Assembly: GCA_949357655.1 (NCBI GenBank)
Contig: CASHTG010000017.1
Span: 372,001-436,000, forward strand
Reading direction: 5' to 3'
Source of the DNA: Parascedosporium putredinis
Lineage: Eukaryota; Ascomycota; Sordariomycetes; Microascales; Microascaceae
DNA: 64,000 bases
The stretch's first letter is position 1. Each line of letters starts with the position of its first letter. Both the position numbers and the translations under genes were made by a program. Positions 25,251 to 35,925 of this stretch are shown here, one piece after another. Under the pieces are notes generated by a model. The model was not told the DNA's origin. It did not search any database and saw only the letters and a program-made list of their open reading frames with translations.

Positions 25251-26395
25251 GGTGGTGCCCACTTTCCTGTCCAGCTTTAACTGCCTGGTCGTCCTGCCTC
25301 AACTTCCACCTGAACACCTTTCTCTCTTTTCGCTGTCGTTTTTCTTCCTAGAGGTTTTTGTTCTTCTTTACCCTTTCTTCCCTTTCTTTTTCACCATCCT
25401 CCACTCTCCTTTCCTTCAAAAAAGAAATGTGGATGTAGAGAAGCATATCATCGAACATTTTCCGCCTCGCAACCACTACCTTCGAACGGTACATGCTAGC
25501 GTCATCGCCGCCCGCATCATTCACGCTCTCGGATCAACTCGCCTAGGTCCTCAGTTACGCTGCAAGACCCCTGCTGACGGATCTTACATGTATGTTTTGT
25601 GCCCGAACCGACCAGCACCCACGCATACAATCCAGCCTCCTGCTCAGATAAACAAGTCTTCACCGGCTTTTCTTCGAAACTCTTCTGAGCCGAGCGCATG
25701 CAGGAAATCCAAGAGTGGATAGGCATTGGCGCGTTTCCAGCAGCAGAGGAAGCAGCGGTGTCAGGACCCATGCCCAGATTGGGCAATCCAAAAATTGTAT
25801 AAGCCCGATCGAACATCCCACTCCTCCTTCCACCGAGCCCCGAAGCATCAATCCTCTCGAAGTCAAGCCTGCCATCTATACTATTAACATTGTTTTACCA
25901 CAATATCCCAGCATCCTGTCGCACCTCCTTCAACACTTCAGGATCACCCAATACATTAGGCGTCGGTCTCCGTCTTTTTCTTCTTTTTTTTTCTTTGCAA
26001 AAGCTCTGCTATATATCATTAGTTTTATGGGCGTAACCTTGTCACCGCCAGTTGACGATAGCATCGGTGGCAAGCAAAGACGGATTTCGGTGTCACGAAT
26101 TTGCCATAAACGAGCTCAAGTCCTGTTCGTAGGGGAGATCCTACGTTCTATAACCATCAGTCATTGAGCACCCGTCGGCGTGGGTCCATATTAGAAACTC
26201 ATCTAGTGTTGGGAGAGACGTTTCTGCATCCCGGGCTTGCTGGGAACGCTTATTGGGTCGTAGGCGCGCCTTCCCCGAACCGTCCGACAACCCGCCACAA
26301 GCCTCCTAGGACGGAGGACTACCTTCCTCGGCGTTCGAAGAACAACAGCAACCCTGGCGATCCAGTCTGTTGGGCGGAGTAACCAAGCTCCACAA
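25251..26395 (+). promoter_or_regulatory. Promoter and long 5' leader of the bZIP gene
   Basis: It begins with a strongly pyrimidine-rich stretch (about 25290-25430), a usual mark of a fungal transcription start. Several upstream ATGs follow: a two-codon one near 25428, one near 25589 that is open to 25722, and the 34-codon uORF at 25698. Another T-rich run lies at 25975-26000. The bZIP reading frame is open from 26264 but has no in-frame ATG until about 26600. An intron in this leader, bringing in an ATG from an upstream exon, is possible. Confidence 0.45.
25698..25802 (+). CDS. 34-codon upstream ORF in the bZIP leader
   Basis: ATG at 25698, stop TAA at 25800-25802, 34 codons. The peptide starts MQEIQEWIGIGAFPAAEEAA and ends with PRLGNPKIV. 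It looks more protein-like than chance frames nearby, with an acidic amphipathic first half. The context before the ATG is weak (C at -3), which would allow leaky scanning. Fungal bZIP genes such as GCN4/cpc-1 are controlled by uORFs (established for those genes); a similar role here is inference. No match to a known uORF is claimed. Confidence 0.35.
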   Translation: MQEIQEWIGIGAFPAAEEAAVSGPMPRLGNPKIV

Positions 26396-28570
26396 GTGGC
26401 AGCTGAAGTTGCGGACTTGCCCAGTAGTGGCAGCAATCATAACCTCTCGACTTCGACGGCACAGCGTGAGAGACTTGGAAGGGACGGTCTCCCCTTTTCC
26501 CTCCCGTCAGGGTCAGGAGGCTCGTCATCTGCAATTCGATATTCGCCCGAAAGCCAATGTTTGGATCCTATCCATCCGGCGTGTACAGGGGAATCTTCGA
26601 TGTCGCAGAGAGACCCTGCGTCTCGCCCTCTCTCCCGCGTCTCATCACCCTCCTCCCGGAGCATACCTTTGACTTCAGCGGCGGCCTCGACCTCGGCTTC
26701 TTTACCCGCTATCGTTGACTTCCGGGGCGAATATTCATTCAAGCCCGTAAGGGACATTACTGAGCCCACCCGCTCCCTCCACGGCGGGGACGGCGCCTCA
26801 TCTGTTCCACATGCGCGCGGGTTCCACTCCATCCTTAATCCATTAAACGTTCAGGCTCAGGGCGATGCCCCTCCAGTAGCGAGTCAACATCCAGGTTCTT
26901 CCAGCGGAAAGCGTGCCGCCGACCTAACTAGTCCCCAAGGAGCAATTGCCCCGAGCCACCACATTCAACAGCAATCGTATTCTCCCCATCCTTTTGCACA
27001 GGTGGGCAACAACCCGCCATCTAGATCCCCTCAAACGGAGATTGGTCTCCCGGGCCGCCCGGTGGAGGCCGAGGGTCTCCAAAGTCCGCTACTCCATTGC
27101 CAGCACTCAACAACCCAAGGGCCTTTGCTAGCCCAAAGATGCCGCGGGTTCACAGTCTCCACAACCCCCAGTGCACAAGCTCGGCGAAAGAATGGACCAG
27201 CGGGTCATCTCAAGTACCGCTGGTGTCAAGCGGCCCTATGAAGAAAGTTTACCGTCGACCACGAGTAGCTCTCTTCCTCGACCCTCTCTTTCGTATGCCC
27301 CTCCTTCCACGCCTGTATCGTCAGCCCTACCCTCCGCGGCGCCGCTGGGCCTCCCAAGTGGAGGACTTCGATCCGCCTCGCAACCAATCTTAGCAGAGCA
27401 CCGCACTCCCACAGTCCAGCATTCTGCTCTGCCGCAGCCATATCCATCCGATGCACCTCGAGTATCGTTGGCTCAGCAGCACCAACCACCGGCAGCGTTA
27501 ACAACTGGCCCACCCCAAACCCACAGTTCTTCCTCTAGTCCGTGGGACTCACGCGCGAGTCTTGGCCAACCGCCAGTGTTTGGATCTGGGCAAGCCCAGG
27601 AACAAGAAACCGGGCCGTGGAGCGCGAGCGGCGCCGCGTCCCACAGTGCCAGTCGAAGTCGGGCACGGGCTCGAGCGAACGGTCAGAACCTCCATCATCG
27701 TACCTTGAGATGAACCCACCAGGCGGGGAAAGGTATCTAGTGGAGATTAACACGCAGATTGCGTCTAAGCAAGCAGATGAGAAGCGGCAACGCAATGCGG
27801 GAGCTTCGGCGCGTTTCCGACAGCGTAGGAAACAGCAGGCATTGGAGGACAAGAACAAGATTATGCAACTAGAAGAGGAGAAGAGGGCCCTGGAGGCGAG
27901 ACTCCAGGAAAGCATGCATCATAGGGACTTTTACAAGAACGAGCGTAACAGACTACGCGATATTGTGCTACGAACTCCAGGTATCAGCGAGTCCGCACTG
28001 ACAGGCCCGCGAAGCCCGCCAACCTCGAACTTCAGCCTCGGTGGGTTTCCCGATCAGGCCCAGATGTCCCGAGCAGGACCGCCACCGAACATGCCCACAT
28101 CACACGGATATGCTTCGAGCGAGACATCTTCGATTGAGCGGCCGACCCGACGTCGGCGAACGGACCAGACTCCGGATACCGGTGCCTTGACAGCTACATA
28201 TGCCCATCAGCCCCCAGGGACACGGCCTTCCCCCGATCGCGGCGCCTTCGTACGGGCTGCCCCCTTCCCGGCCTCCATCGGCGTCGTCGACAGGTGAAAC
28301 CCTTCCTCCGATCAGAGGTTTAGAGGGCGGGGCCCCCATGAAACGGGCGCCCATGCAGGTCCCCCAGGGCCCTACTATCCGGGTCACCGAGCGGCGTATG
28401 AGTCGGGCTGGGCTCACCGGCAGGGGGTCCTTCGGAAGGGAATCAACGATGATGAGATGTCGCCCCCGCGAGCGGTATCCTTTGGCAGGAGGGGGAAGGC
28501 GTGCGCGTGCATGAGATGTGGGGCCAACAGTATCCCCCACCTCCTAACCCCCATCCCTTCCAAAGGATAG
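26396..28570 (+). CDS. bZIP transcription factor
   Basis: Roughly 720 residues. The start is not fixed: the frame is open from 26264, 26396 is a GTG, and the first in-frame ATG is about 26600 (MSQRDPASRPLSR). The N-terminal two thirds are Ser/Pro/Gln-rich and disordered, as in activators (RDGLPFSLPSGSG; GVKRPYEESLPS). The bZIP lies at about 27778-27970: basic region KRQRNAGASARFRQRR with invariant Asn and Arg, then a heptad-rich zipper running through IMQLEEEKRALEARL. The C-terminus has TGETLPPIRG and GPYYPGHRAAYESGW. Frame changes occur near 27085, 27143, 27680, 28214 (CCCCC) and 28333. Depending on the last break the stop is 28514, 28570 or 28584. It acts as a nuclear dimer; the target genes cannot be told, and I do not assign an orthologue. 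Confidence 0.82.
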
Positions 28571-28584
28571 TAGTCTCTTTGTAA

Positions 28585-29300
28585 AAGAAGAGATGAAGTT
28601 TGTTGACCTACGGTGGGGAGACCCTTGCTGGACCCCAAGGCTTCTACCGGTCGAAGTCTTATACCACCACCCCTAGACGGGCCTTTTACGCTCGAAAGAG
28701 CTCCTTTCCTTTGTTCTTACAAGATCTCCTTTGTTCAGTTTCAAGACTTGCATATGTGGGCGACCACAGAGGATGCCGGTAAGGAGCAGCGACCGGCTTC
28801 TTTTCATACCGTGATTCAATTTTTATCTCTTCTCGTTTCCTCTTCTTTTTCTTTTCTGTCTTTCACAGTCTATTCTTCTCTTGTTCGGGTTCGACCCAAA
28901 GGCTTTGTTCAGCTCGACATCTCGGCACATCCCTCCTACTCTGGTAGGACACAAACATACAAGTTGTCCCCATGCTTTTACGGATCCTGGAACTTTCGAA
29001 AATAAAGTTTCGAGCATGTCCCTTGGCAGCTACTCTACTTCACCATGTCAGCCCTCTCCGCAAGTGGCTCATAGATGCAACGGCGCAGCCTACACGCAAT
29101 CTAGGTACGGCACCAACGCGGCGGTGAGGAATGGGAAACACGAAAACGGCTAGCCAAGGATGGCTTGACGTGGAGTTTCGTCTCGACGAGTAAATGGCTA
29201 CATGCAGGCCTTGAAGCAAAGGTTGAGGAACATGATCTCAGTGGGTTGGGTTGGTGGGCTTGGGATTGGTTCGTTCTGAAGCCCTGGAGTTGACTAGAGT
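28585..29300. other. Downstream of bZIP gene, no gene seen
   Basis: Probably 3' UTR followed by spacer. Only short unrelated frames are open. Confidence 0.45.
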
Positions 29301-30060
29301 GTTCAATGTTGACTTTCACACACTCTCCCTACTCCCTCTCCGTCTTTCCCTCTTTCCCGTCGCTTACAACGCTCTTTTTATTTCCCTTCGCTCCCAACCA
29401 TAAGATAGACGGCCCGACTGTGATTTGGATAGGATCCATCAGGTTTGTTGTCCGTCCCCCCTTCTCTCACCCCTCTCCCTCGTTATCCTTTGATATGTCT
29501 TGGTCCTTTTGTTCAGAGACTATTTTTTTTTCCAAACCCTGTTTGTTTTGTTCCGAAGGATGATACCACCCAGATTGATTTTTTTCTTTGGCTTCCCAGC
29601 CCGTTTATCCCCCTCTACAGCGTTCATATTCCATCTACCCAGGATTTCTTTTGCTCTTTTTTTCCCCGGGGATGTTCTCTTTTGCTTTTCTTGAATAACC
29701 CTGCCTGCAAATCGATACCATCTAGATTGCCTGCCTTGCCCCTTGAATTTACCTTGCAGTGCTTGAATTCTGTTTTCTCGGCGTGGAAGAGGGAAAAGGC
29801 TTGCCCGCCACTACATCCATTGTATGTACTGATTCCCCTACAGAGGAACCATTCCTTTTTTTTTTTTTCTATATCATTTGTTTTGCATGCATGGAAGAGT
29901 TTGGAGTTGTTTCTCCTATCCCTATCTGGTTCTTGCGTTTATTTTATCGCTTTGATGCACAAAAATACCCCCTCCAATCCGCTGTTGCCGAGGTTTTCTT
30001 TTCTTTTCTTTTTATACCCCTATATCTTTCTTTTCTTTTTTTTTTGATTCTATTATATCT
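29301..30060 (+). repeat. 760-bp pyrimidine-rich stretch
   Basis: The + strand is dominated by C and T with many T runs (for example 29521-29534, 29856-29870). It yields a 200-codon frame (29445-30047) made mostly of Phe, Leu, Ser and Pro, which I treat as a composition artefact. It resembles a greatly extended version of the CT-rich leaders in front of genes here, yet no + strand gene follows within 4 kb. Confidence 0.6.
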
Positions 30061-31550
30061 TGTCCCTTGCTTCAACTATAGGCCATTGTTGGGCCATGAG
30101 CCTGGAGGGTGTCGTGCATACTTTGCGTAGGACCAGAACAGAACTAGCGGTATGTAAGTAGATTGAAATTGTTAGACCCTTTTTTTTTTGGCCTGTTTTA
30201 TCTCCGTCTACCTGATCTCTTACGTGTAGATCCATTGATATATAGATATAATAGATGGATCTACTTTGGTATCATGTTGGGCTCTGCTTCAAGTTCTCAT
30301 GGGAGACTTTTTTTCTTTTCCTTTTTCCTTTACATGTACGGTCCAAGGCTATTCTGGGAGGAAATCGAGAGGAATACCTCGGTAGAGGAGTCGTTTTGGT
30401 GCATAGTTGGTACACGAGGACTGACTAGATCGACCTACACATCTACACATCTATTACATCTAATATGTACTGAATGCATGTATAGTTGGGCGTCACCGCA
30501 GGAATCAGGGTCTTAAGGGCTCTAACCACGCCTCCCTCAATGAACACCTAAAAACAACTAAGACACACCCATTATTAGAAAAAGAATATTTGGTAGATTC
30601 GACCCAGATGAAGCAAACCATGGGTTTCTAATGGAATACGTTCTTCTCTTTTCTCCTCCCTCTCCTCCTCTTCTCCTCCTCTCCCCCTTCTCTCTATGGA
30701 TTAGGTTTCCGCCACTCTGCCCTGCGAGAGGTGCATGTTTCTTGGGCAAGGTGCCATTACCGTTTTGTGCGTGTGTGCGTATGTGCTAGGTCGACAAAAA
30801 GCACCAATGAGGTGCGATCCAGACAATGAATCTGGGCACAAAGCGAGCCGTCATGTCATGCGCGCGCACGCGGATGGGCGGCGGCGAGGGGGAAACAAAG
30901 TTCGACGAATCGAGAAAATGGGCGGCGCAGAGACAGGGCAGATGACAGGGCAGTGGACATGGCAAGGAAGGGGAAGGACAGGAGCAGGGCAGGACAGGGC
31001 GCAGGTCGAAATGCCCTCCTCACCTGCATTCGATCCGCTGGAGTGCAGCCCAAGGGCAACGAGGCGGGAACGTGTCGTCACAGATGTGGACAGTCGTTGG
31101 GCACCAACGAGTAGAAGGGGTTGCATGGGCAGAGCCAGAACTTGGATGGAAGAGGAAGCAGGGGTGTTGAGGGGGAGGGGGTGGGCGGGCTGGCGGGCTT
31201 GAACGTGGAGAGCGGTTCGGGTGGCATCTACGCTGTATGCGCGCGTGTGTGATTAAAATGTGTGAGGAATGGATATATACCAATGATACGTGCGTGTACC
31301 TAGGCAAATGTGAATGTTAAATAGTATTTCTATTTTTTTCTTATTTTCTTTTTCCCCTTTCTCTTCTTTTTTGTCTTTTCTGATAGTTTCGGATTGATGA
31401 ATGTGTGCGGATAATGCATTCACAGCTTCTTCGGAAGAGGGTTTTTGGCCGCTGGTGTGATTTCCTGCAGATGCGCGTCACGAGCTGGGGGAGTGTGGGT
31501 TAGGATTGATTGATTGTGTCTGGTGTTTGTGCCTGTTTCTATGGGCCCAT
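30061..31550. other. Gene-free, with degenerate G-rich repeats
   Basis: No protein gene is supported. Around 30925-31005 the + strand is a degenerate purine-rich repeat around GACAGGGCAG. The open frame over it (30735-31202) encodes Gly/Arg-rich sequence that follows from the composition. Confidence 0.45.
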
Positions 31551-31640
31551 GTGTGTAAGTGTGTAAGTGTGGTCGTGTGGATGTGTGTGTGTGTGTGTAT
31601 GGATGTGTGTGTGTATGTATGTGCGTGTGCGTGTTCAATG
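31551..31640 (+). repeat. (TG)n microsatellite with variants
   Basis: Runs of TG (31582-31599 and 31603-31616) flanked by GTAAGTGTG and GTGCGTG variants. The minus strand reads as repeated His-Thr codons, which is not a gene. Confidence 0.9.
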
Positions 31641-34600
31641 TCGATTGATGCGGGAGGGCAACAAGGTGGTTTGAAGGCAAAGGGGGTGGGAGTGTGCACT
31701 ACGCTCGCCGACGAGGAGCCCAAGGAACCATTGTGAGGTGAGGCCGGGAATTGTCTTGGTTTTTGACCGAGCTATCCACAAATCTTTCAAACGACCCCTC
31801 TCCCTCCTCCTCTTTATAGAGAAAACATGTAGGAAGACTGTTTTATTCCATATTCCTTGAAGATTTCGTTGTTCTATACCACTTTGCGTTTAGTTTAGCC
31901 GAGAGAAAGGGGAGGGGTGTGGAGGAGAGCGTAAAACAGTCAAATGGATGGATGGATGGATGGATCCAAGATCAATAGACCCATTAGCGCCATTTGATAG
32001 ATGCGATAGGGCCCTTTGGTAGGGGTCCATCGGAGCGGAATCCCAAATCATCGTGGGTTCGCTCACCTCTTGGTTAGTGGAGTACAAGAAAAGAAAAAGA
32101 AAAGAGCAAAAGCAAGGCCTGGGACGGCACGAAAGGGACGCGGGAGGAGGCGAAGCGCACAAGACCCAGGACAGGAAAGCGGGAAAGCGCAAAAGGAGGA
32201 TAGGGGACAGAGGACAGTGACGTGTTCATCCACCATGATCATCCATCGATCAGCTACACTACGAGATCCATTGGATGGATGGTGGAGGGGGTGAGGGGCA
32301 AGGGGACAGGCCCTTGGATACGCTTGGATTCCAGCTTCCTTCTCCCTGCCCAAGGCAGAAAACTACCCTTCCTCTTTGTTGCCAAAAAAGAAGCAAAATG
32401 TTGAAGAAGATGACGAGGGAGGAGGAGGAGGGGAAAAAAGCCTCAGGCGACGGTCTTGAATGACGGTGTGAAGTGGATCCCGGCGATGGCGAATCGGCGT
32501 TCAAGATCAATTGAAACTTGCTCTCGCTCGCGCGATGAGATGAGGTGAGGCGGCAATGCACAGCCAAGCATGCGGCACACGTTGCGCTGTGCTTCTTCCT
32601 TCCTTTTCTTTTTTTTTTTTTCTGTGCCCTCTTTGGGCTCTTGATTCCCTTTCTTTCTTTCCTTTTCCCTGACGGGATTGTCTATGCGACTGTCCTATAC
32701 CGAGGCATGCATGCCAACTTCTATCACATGTAGGAAAGGGGAGCGAGAGAGAAAACAGGAAAGGGAACAGGAGAATGAAACGGAAAAAGCAAAAAGAGGT
32801 GCGGGCGTGAAGCCCTGTCGGCGTCGGCGAGGGTGGTTGAGAGCCGCGGGTTGGTTCGCGTTTGGTCGTTTCCTCGGGCGCACCCCGGGCAGGAATGGCG
32901 GGAAAGAGAGAGGAGAGAACGAGAGCGAGGGCAAGAGAGAGTTGAGAGAGTGCGTGTGTGTATGTGTGTATGTACGTGAGAGTAAGAGAGGAAGGAGACG
33001 AGGCAGCTATGCAGGGGCATCATCTGGGCCGATGGCTGGAGACTGGCGGTCAAGAAAACCCTCAGCTCAAGACGAAGAAGAAAAAGAGAAATGGGAAAAG
33101 GCTGGGCGGATTGGGCGATGGACGGGGAGGGTGGGCGCCTGTTCTTTCTTTTTCTCTTTCCTCTTCTCCCCTTTCTCTTTTGTCTCCTTCCTTCTTATTT
33201 GCATTAATGTTCATTGTTTCGAGCATTTCCTTTTTTAGCCATTCCTGAAGAGGATGCGCTGAGTCGGGGCCACGATCGCCACGCTCGGTCCCAAATCCGG
33301 TTTGTCGCAAGACGGGCGACAAATTCCCATCCCTCGTTCAAAGAGAAGAAAGAGAGAGAGGGAACCCCAAGAATTGTCGCTGGTTCAATTTCTCAAGTCG
33401 AATTCCTTTTATTTATTTTTTCCTCTTCATTTTGCCCCTCTCTTTACCCTTCTCCCACTAGGATCAAATGAGCTTCCTCAGGGACCAGCTCCGTCCATTT
33501 TTGTCTCGTGATTTTTTTTTTTTTTGCCTTTTTCGGGGTTAAGCGTGCCGCCCTCCCACAGGCTAAGGGAAGCGAAGGTTTGGGGGCGAAACCCGCTGTC
33601 ACGGCTCCGGACCGCTCCCGTGCGACGGCGCCGAAGGGGACTCGGCAACTGGCGGCAGTAATTGATCCGTGTACCCCCAGTGCCACTGCCCTTGGCCTGT
33701 TGTTGAAGTGGAGTACGTAATCAATCCAGCACAGGATGAATTATACGATATCTTGTGAAGGAAGCACAGGAAGAGTAAACGCGGAAAATGGATGTATTCT
33801 AAACACTCTTCTTTTTATTTTATTTTTTGTAAAATATCGCGTAAATACTTCCTCTTTCTCTTTTAGCCTTTTAGGAGGGGTTTTTTTTTTTTTTTCCCTC
33901 TTCGTATGATTTTCTCATGTTCTTCCCGCCAATTCGGTGCCAACCTACGCCCCTTCGATCCAGATGGCTAGTGCTCTGACGCCCAAATTAGCCGGGTTCC
34001 TAATATTTCAATGTTCTCGGTCAAAACGGCATCATTGGAATCTGGATATGCCGTCCACTCATGTTCTTCAAAACCAACTCTTTAGACGGAACGAAGGATC
34101 CGTTAACCCCTTGAGCAACAGAAGCACACACCCGTAGTAGATGCACCGGCCCGAGACCTGCCCGGTGAGTAAAACGGGACGTGCGACCGCGAGGGACGCA
34201 CCGCCGTCAGTTCGTCACGCATGCGGCCCGGCGCGTCCCCGTCATTCCACCGGCCTCGTATTCTCAGTTGCTCTTCTCCTGCTCTCGCCGCATCTTTCGA
34301 AGAACTTCCCCCAAGTGCGTAGTGGAATCGGTGTCAATAAACACGAATAGCTCCAGTTTGGTGAGAGCCAGGCCATCCATCTTCTTAGTTTTCTACGTAT
34401 TGTCCTTTTTTCACAGGGCCCTACGTTTATATGAATGCGGCTGTGTCTGTGACTGAATCACAGATATTGGTGTAACGGGGAGGCAGAGGTAGCTCTACGA
34501 GGCTTATACAACCCTATGAGCTATATGCATGCAGCTTTTGTACCAGTGATGAATGCATGAATGTTTGTGTCGAGATATATGGGTTTTTTTAATACACGTC

Positions 34601-34751
34601 AAAGTCTCGTCTCAAAAGACGAGATGGTAGAAAAAGAGAGACGCCTTATTCAAGGAAACCCACTGAAGTAGAGCTGGAAGCGTTATCTGAGGCAAGCCAA
34701 GGAGCCTCGGCCACCTACTAACTTCTCCCTTTGCCAAGTGCCCCAGCGGCC
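31641..34751. other. Gene-free, alternating purine and pyrimidine tracts
   Basis: No protein family recognised. It contains a (GGAT)n microsatellite (31944-31966), purine-rich + strand tracts (about 32085-32190, 32735-32800, 32895-32990, 33060-33110) and then pyrimidine-rich ones (33140-33240, 33400-33460, 33510-33535, 33810-33900). The last 100 bases before 34752 are the 3' side of the glycosyltransferase gene. Confidence 0.5.
31944..31966 (+). repeat. (GGAT)n microsatellite
   Basis: About five tandem GGAT units ending in GGATCC. Shorter GGATGGAT or GATCCAT stretches recur in other intergenic parts of the window. Confidence 0.85.
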
Positions 34752-35925
34752 CTACAGACCCGAGAGAGTGTCGTTGAGGCTAATGAGGCCTTGCTCGTAC
34801 ATCAACTTAGCAACCGGGTACACGGCGCGCGCAAAATTGCTTCGCCTCTCGAGCACGTAGCGCGGCGTGACTTTGGGGAAAACTTTGCGGTCGCTGACAA
34901 ACCGGGGCGAGAAGGCGTGGAGCACGTAGGACTGAGACCAGCTCCACGCCCAACTCGGCCGGTCGGGGTCGTCCTTGTCGTCGGCCTTCCAGCGGTCGAG
35001 CACCGGCGCCGTCGCGTAGTCCAGGAGCGGGTCGCCCTCGGCAAAGTTGTCGTTCAGATTGGACGGGGCGTCCTCCCGGTTGAGCCAGAGATCCATCTGG
35101 TCCTGCTCGTACCAGCTCCCCGGGTTGAAGGCGGGCTGCTCGAGGACGAGCACCTCGTCAGGCACGGTGGCGAGCTGCTCGCTGATGCGGGTGAGCACGT
35201 CGTTGCTGTGGATGGTCCAGCCGCCGGTGTACGCGGCGTGCATCCCCTCGACCCAGAGCGAGATGAGCGCGCTGTTTTTCGCCGACATGAAGACGCCGCT
35301 GTTGACGCCACCTTCGGCCTGCCGGCCGACCACGGCGCGGAAGCCCGAGCGCCGAAGACTTCCGATGTCGTGGAGGGCGTGCACGTCAAAGTCGATGTAG
35401 GTGCCGCCAAAGTCCGCGACGGCCCGGACGCGGACAAAGTCGGACCGGTGCTCCATGGCGCCGATTTCCTTGCCGTTGTGGGCGTGCGTGGGGACCGTGA
35501 CGTTGTGGATGACGAGCCGGGGGAACGTGAGGATCAGGCGGCTCCATTTTCCGAGGCCCCGCTGGCGGCGCGGGCGAGGGCGTCGGGGTGCGCGTTGGTG
35601 TGGAGGTAGATCTTGTCCGGGCCCCAGTAGTGCATGGCCGCGTAGAGGGAGAGGTACTCTTGGAACCGGAACCGGAGGTCTTGCGTCGGCTTCTCGAGCA
35701 CGTAGACGAAGTGGACTAGGTTCGGAATCTGGCCCCGGTCGCTCGCCCCGGGCGCTGTTGAGAATCCCCTCAGCTTGCTCCCGAAGTGCGGAGGGGAGAA
35801 ACTAGAGGGGTCGACTGGGTCTGGAAGTATGTGTGGTGGTAGTAGCTGAAGGACAGGAAGATGCAGGTGGATATCGTACAGGCTACCCAAGCGGCCATGA
35901 CCTTGCCGTAGCGGCGGTTGAACAT
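34752..35925 (-). CDS. GT32-type (DXD) glycosyltransferase
   Basis: About 391 residues. Start MFNRRYGKVMAAWVACTIST (ATG 35925): a short basic N-terminus and one hydrophobic signal anchor (about residues 8-28), so a type II Golgi membrane protein is predicted. The lumenal part has PNLVHFVYVLEKP, a long helical stretch, then FGGTYIDFDVHAL with the DXD motif (DFD, about residue 177). It continues with GGVNSGVFMSAKNS and a C-terminus rich in Trp and Tyr. This is the arrangement of the DXD sugar-transferase family (OCH1 and capsular polysaccharide transferases): Mn-dependent transfer from a nucleotide sugar. Donor and acceptor cannot be told. Frame breaks occur near 35775 (a C run before HFGSKLRGF) and near 35540. 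The MEHRSDF-like Met at 35456 is internal, not a start. No intron seen; two inferred losses give a length divisible by three. Confidence 0.85.

Noticed and set aside
28881..28910. Possible tRNA T-arm (GGTTCGACCC)
   Set aside because: No matching acceptor, D or anticodon stems can be drawn around it.
29445..30047. 200-codon frame rich in Phe, Leu and Ser that looks like a membrane protein
   Set aside because: It is the direct result of a pyrimidine-rich strand; neighbouring frames over the same DNA look alike and no family motif is present.
30735..31202. 155-codon Gly/Arg-rich frame
   Set aside because: Produced by degenerate GACAGGGCAG-type repeats; no recognisable protein.
31478..31723. 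His/Thr-repeat protein on the - strand
   Set aside because: Translation of a (TG)n microsatellite.
34731..35609. 292-codon open frame on the + strand
   Set aside because: Antisense to the DXD glycosyltransferase; Arg/Val/Gly-rich shadow composition.
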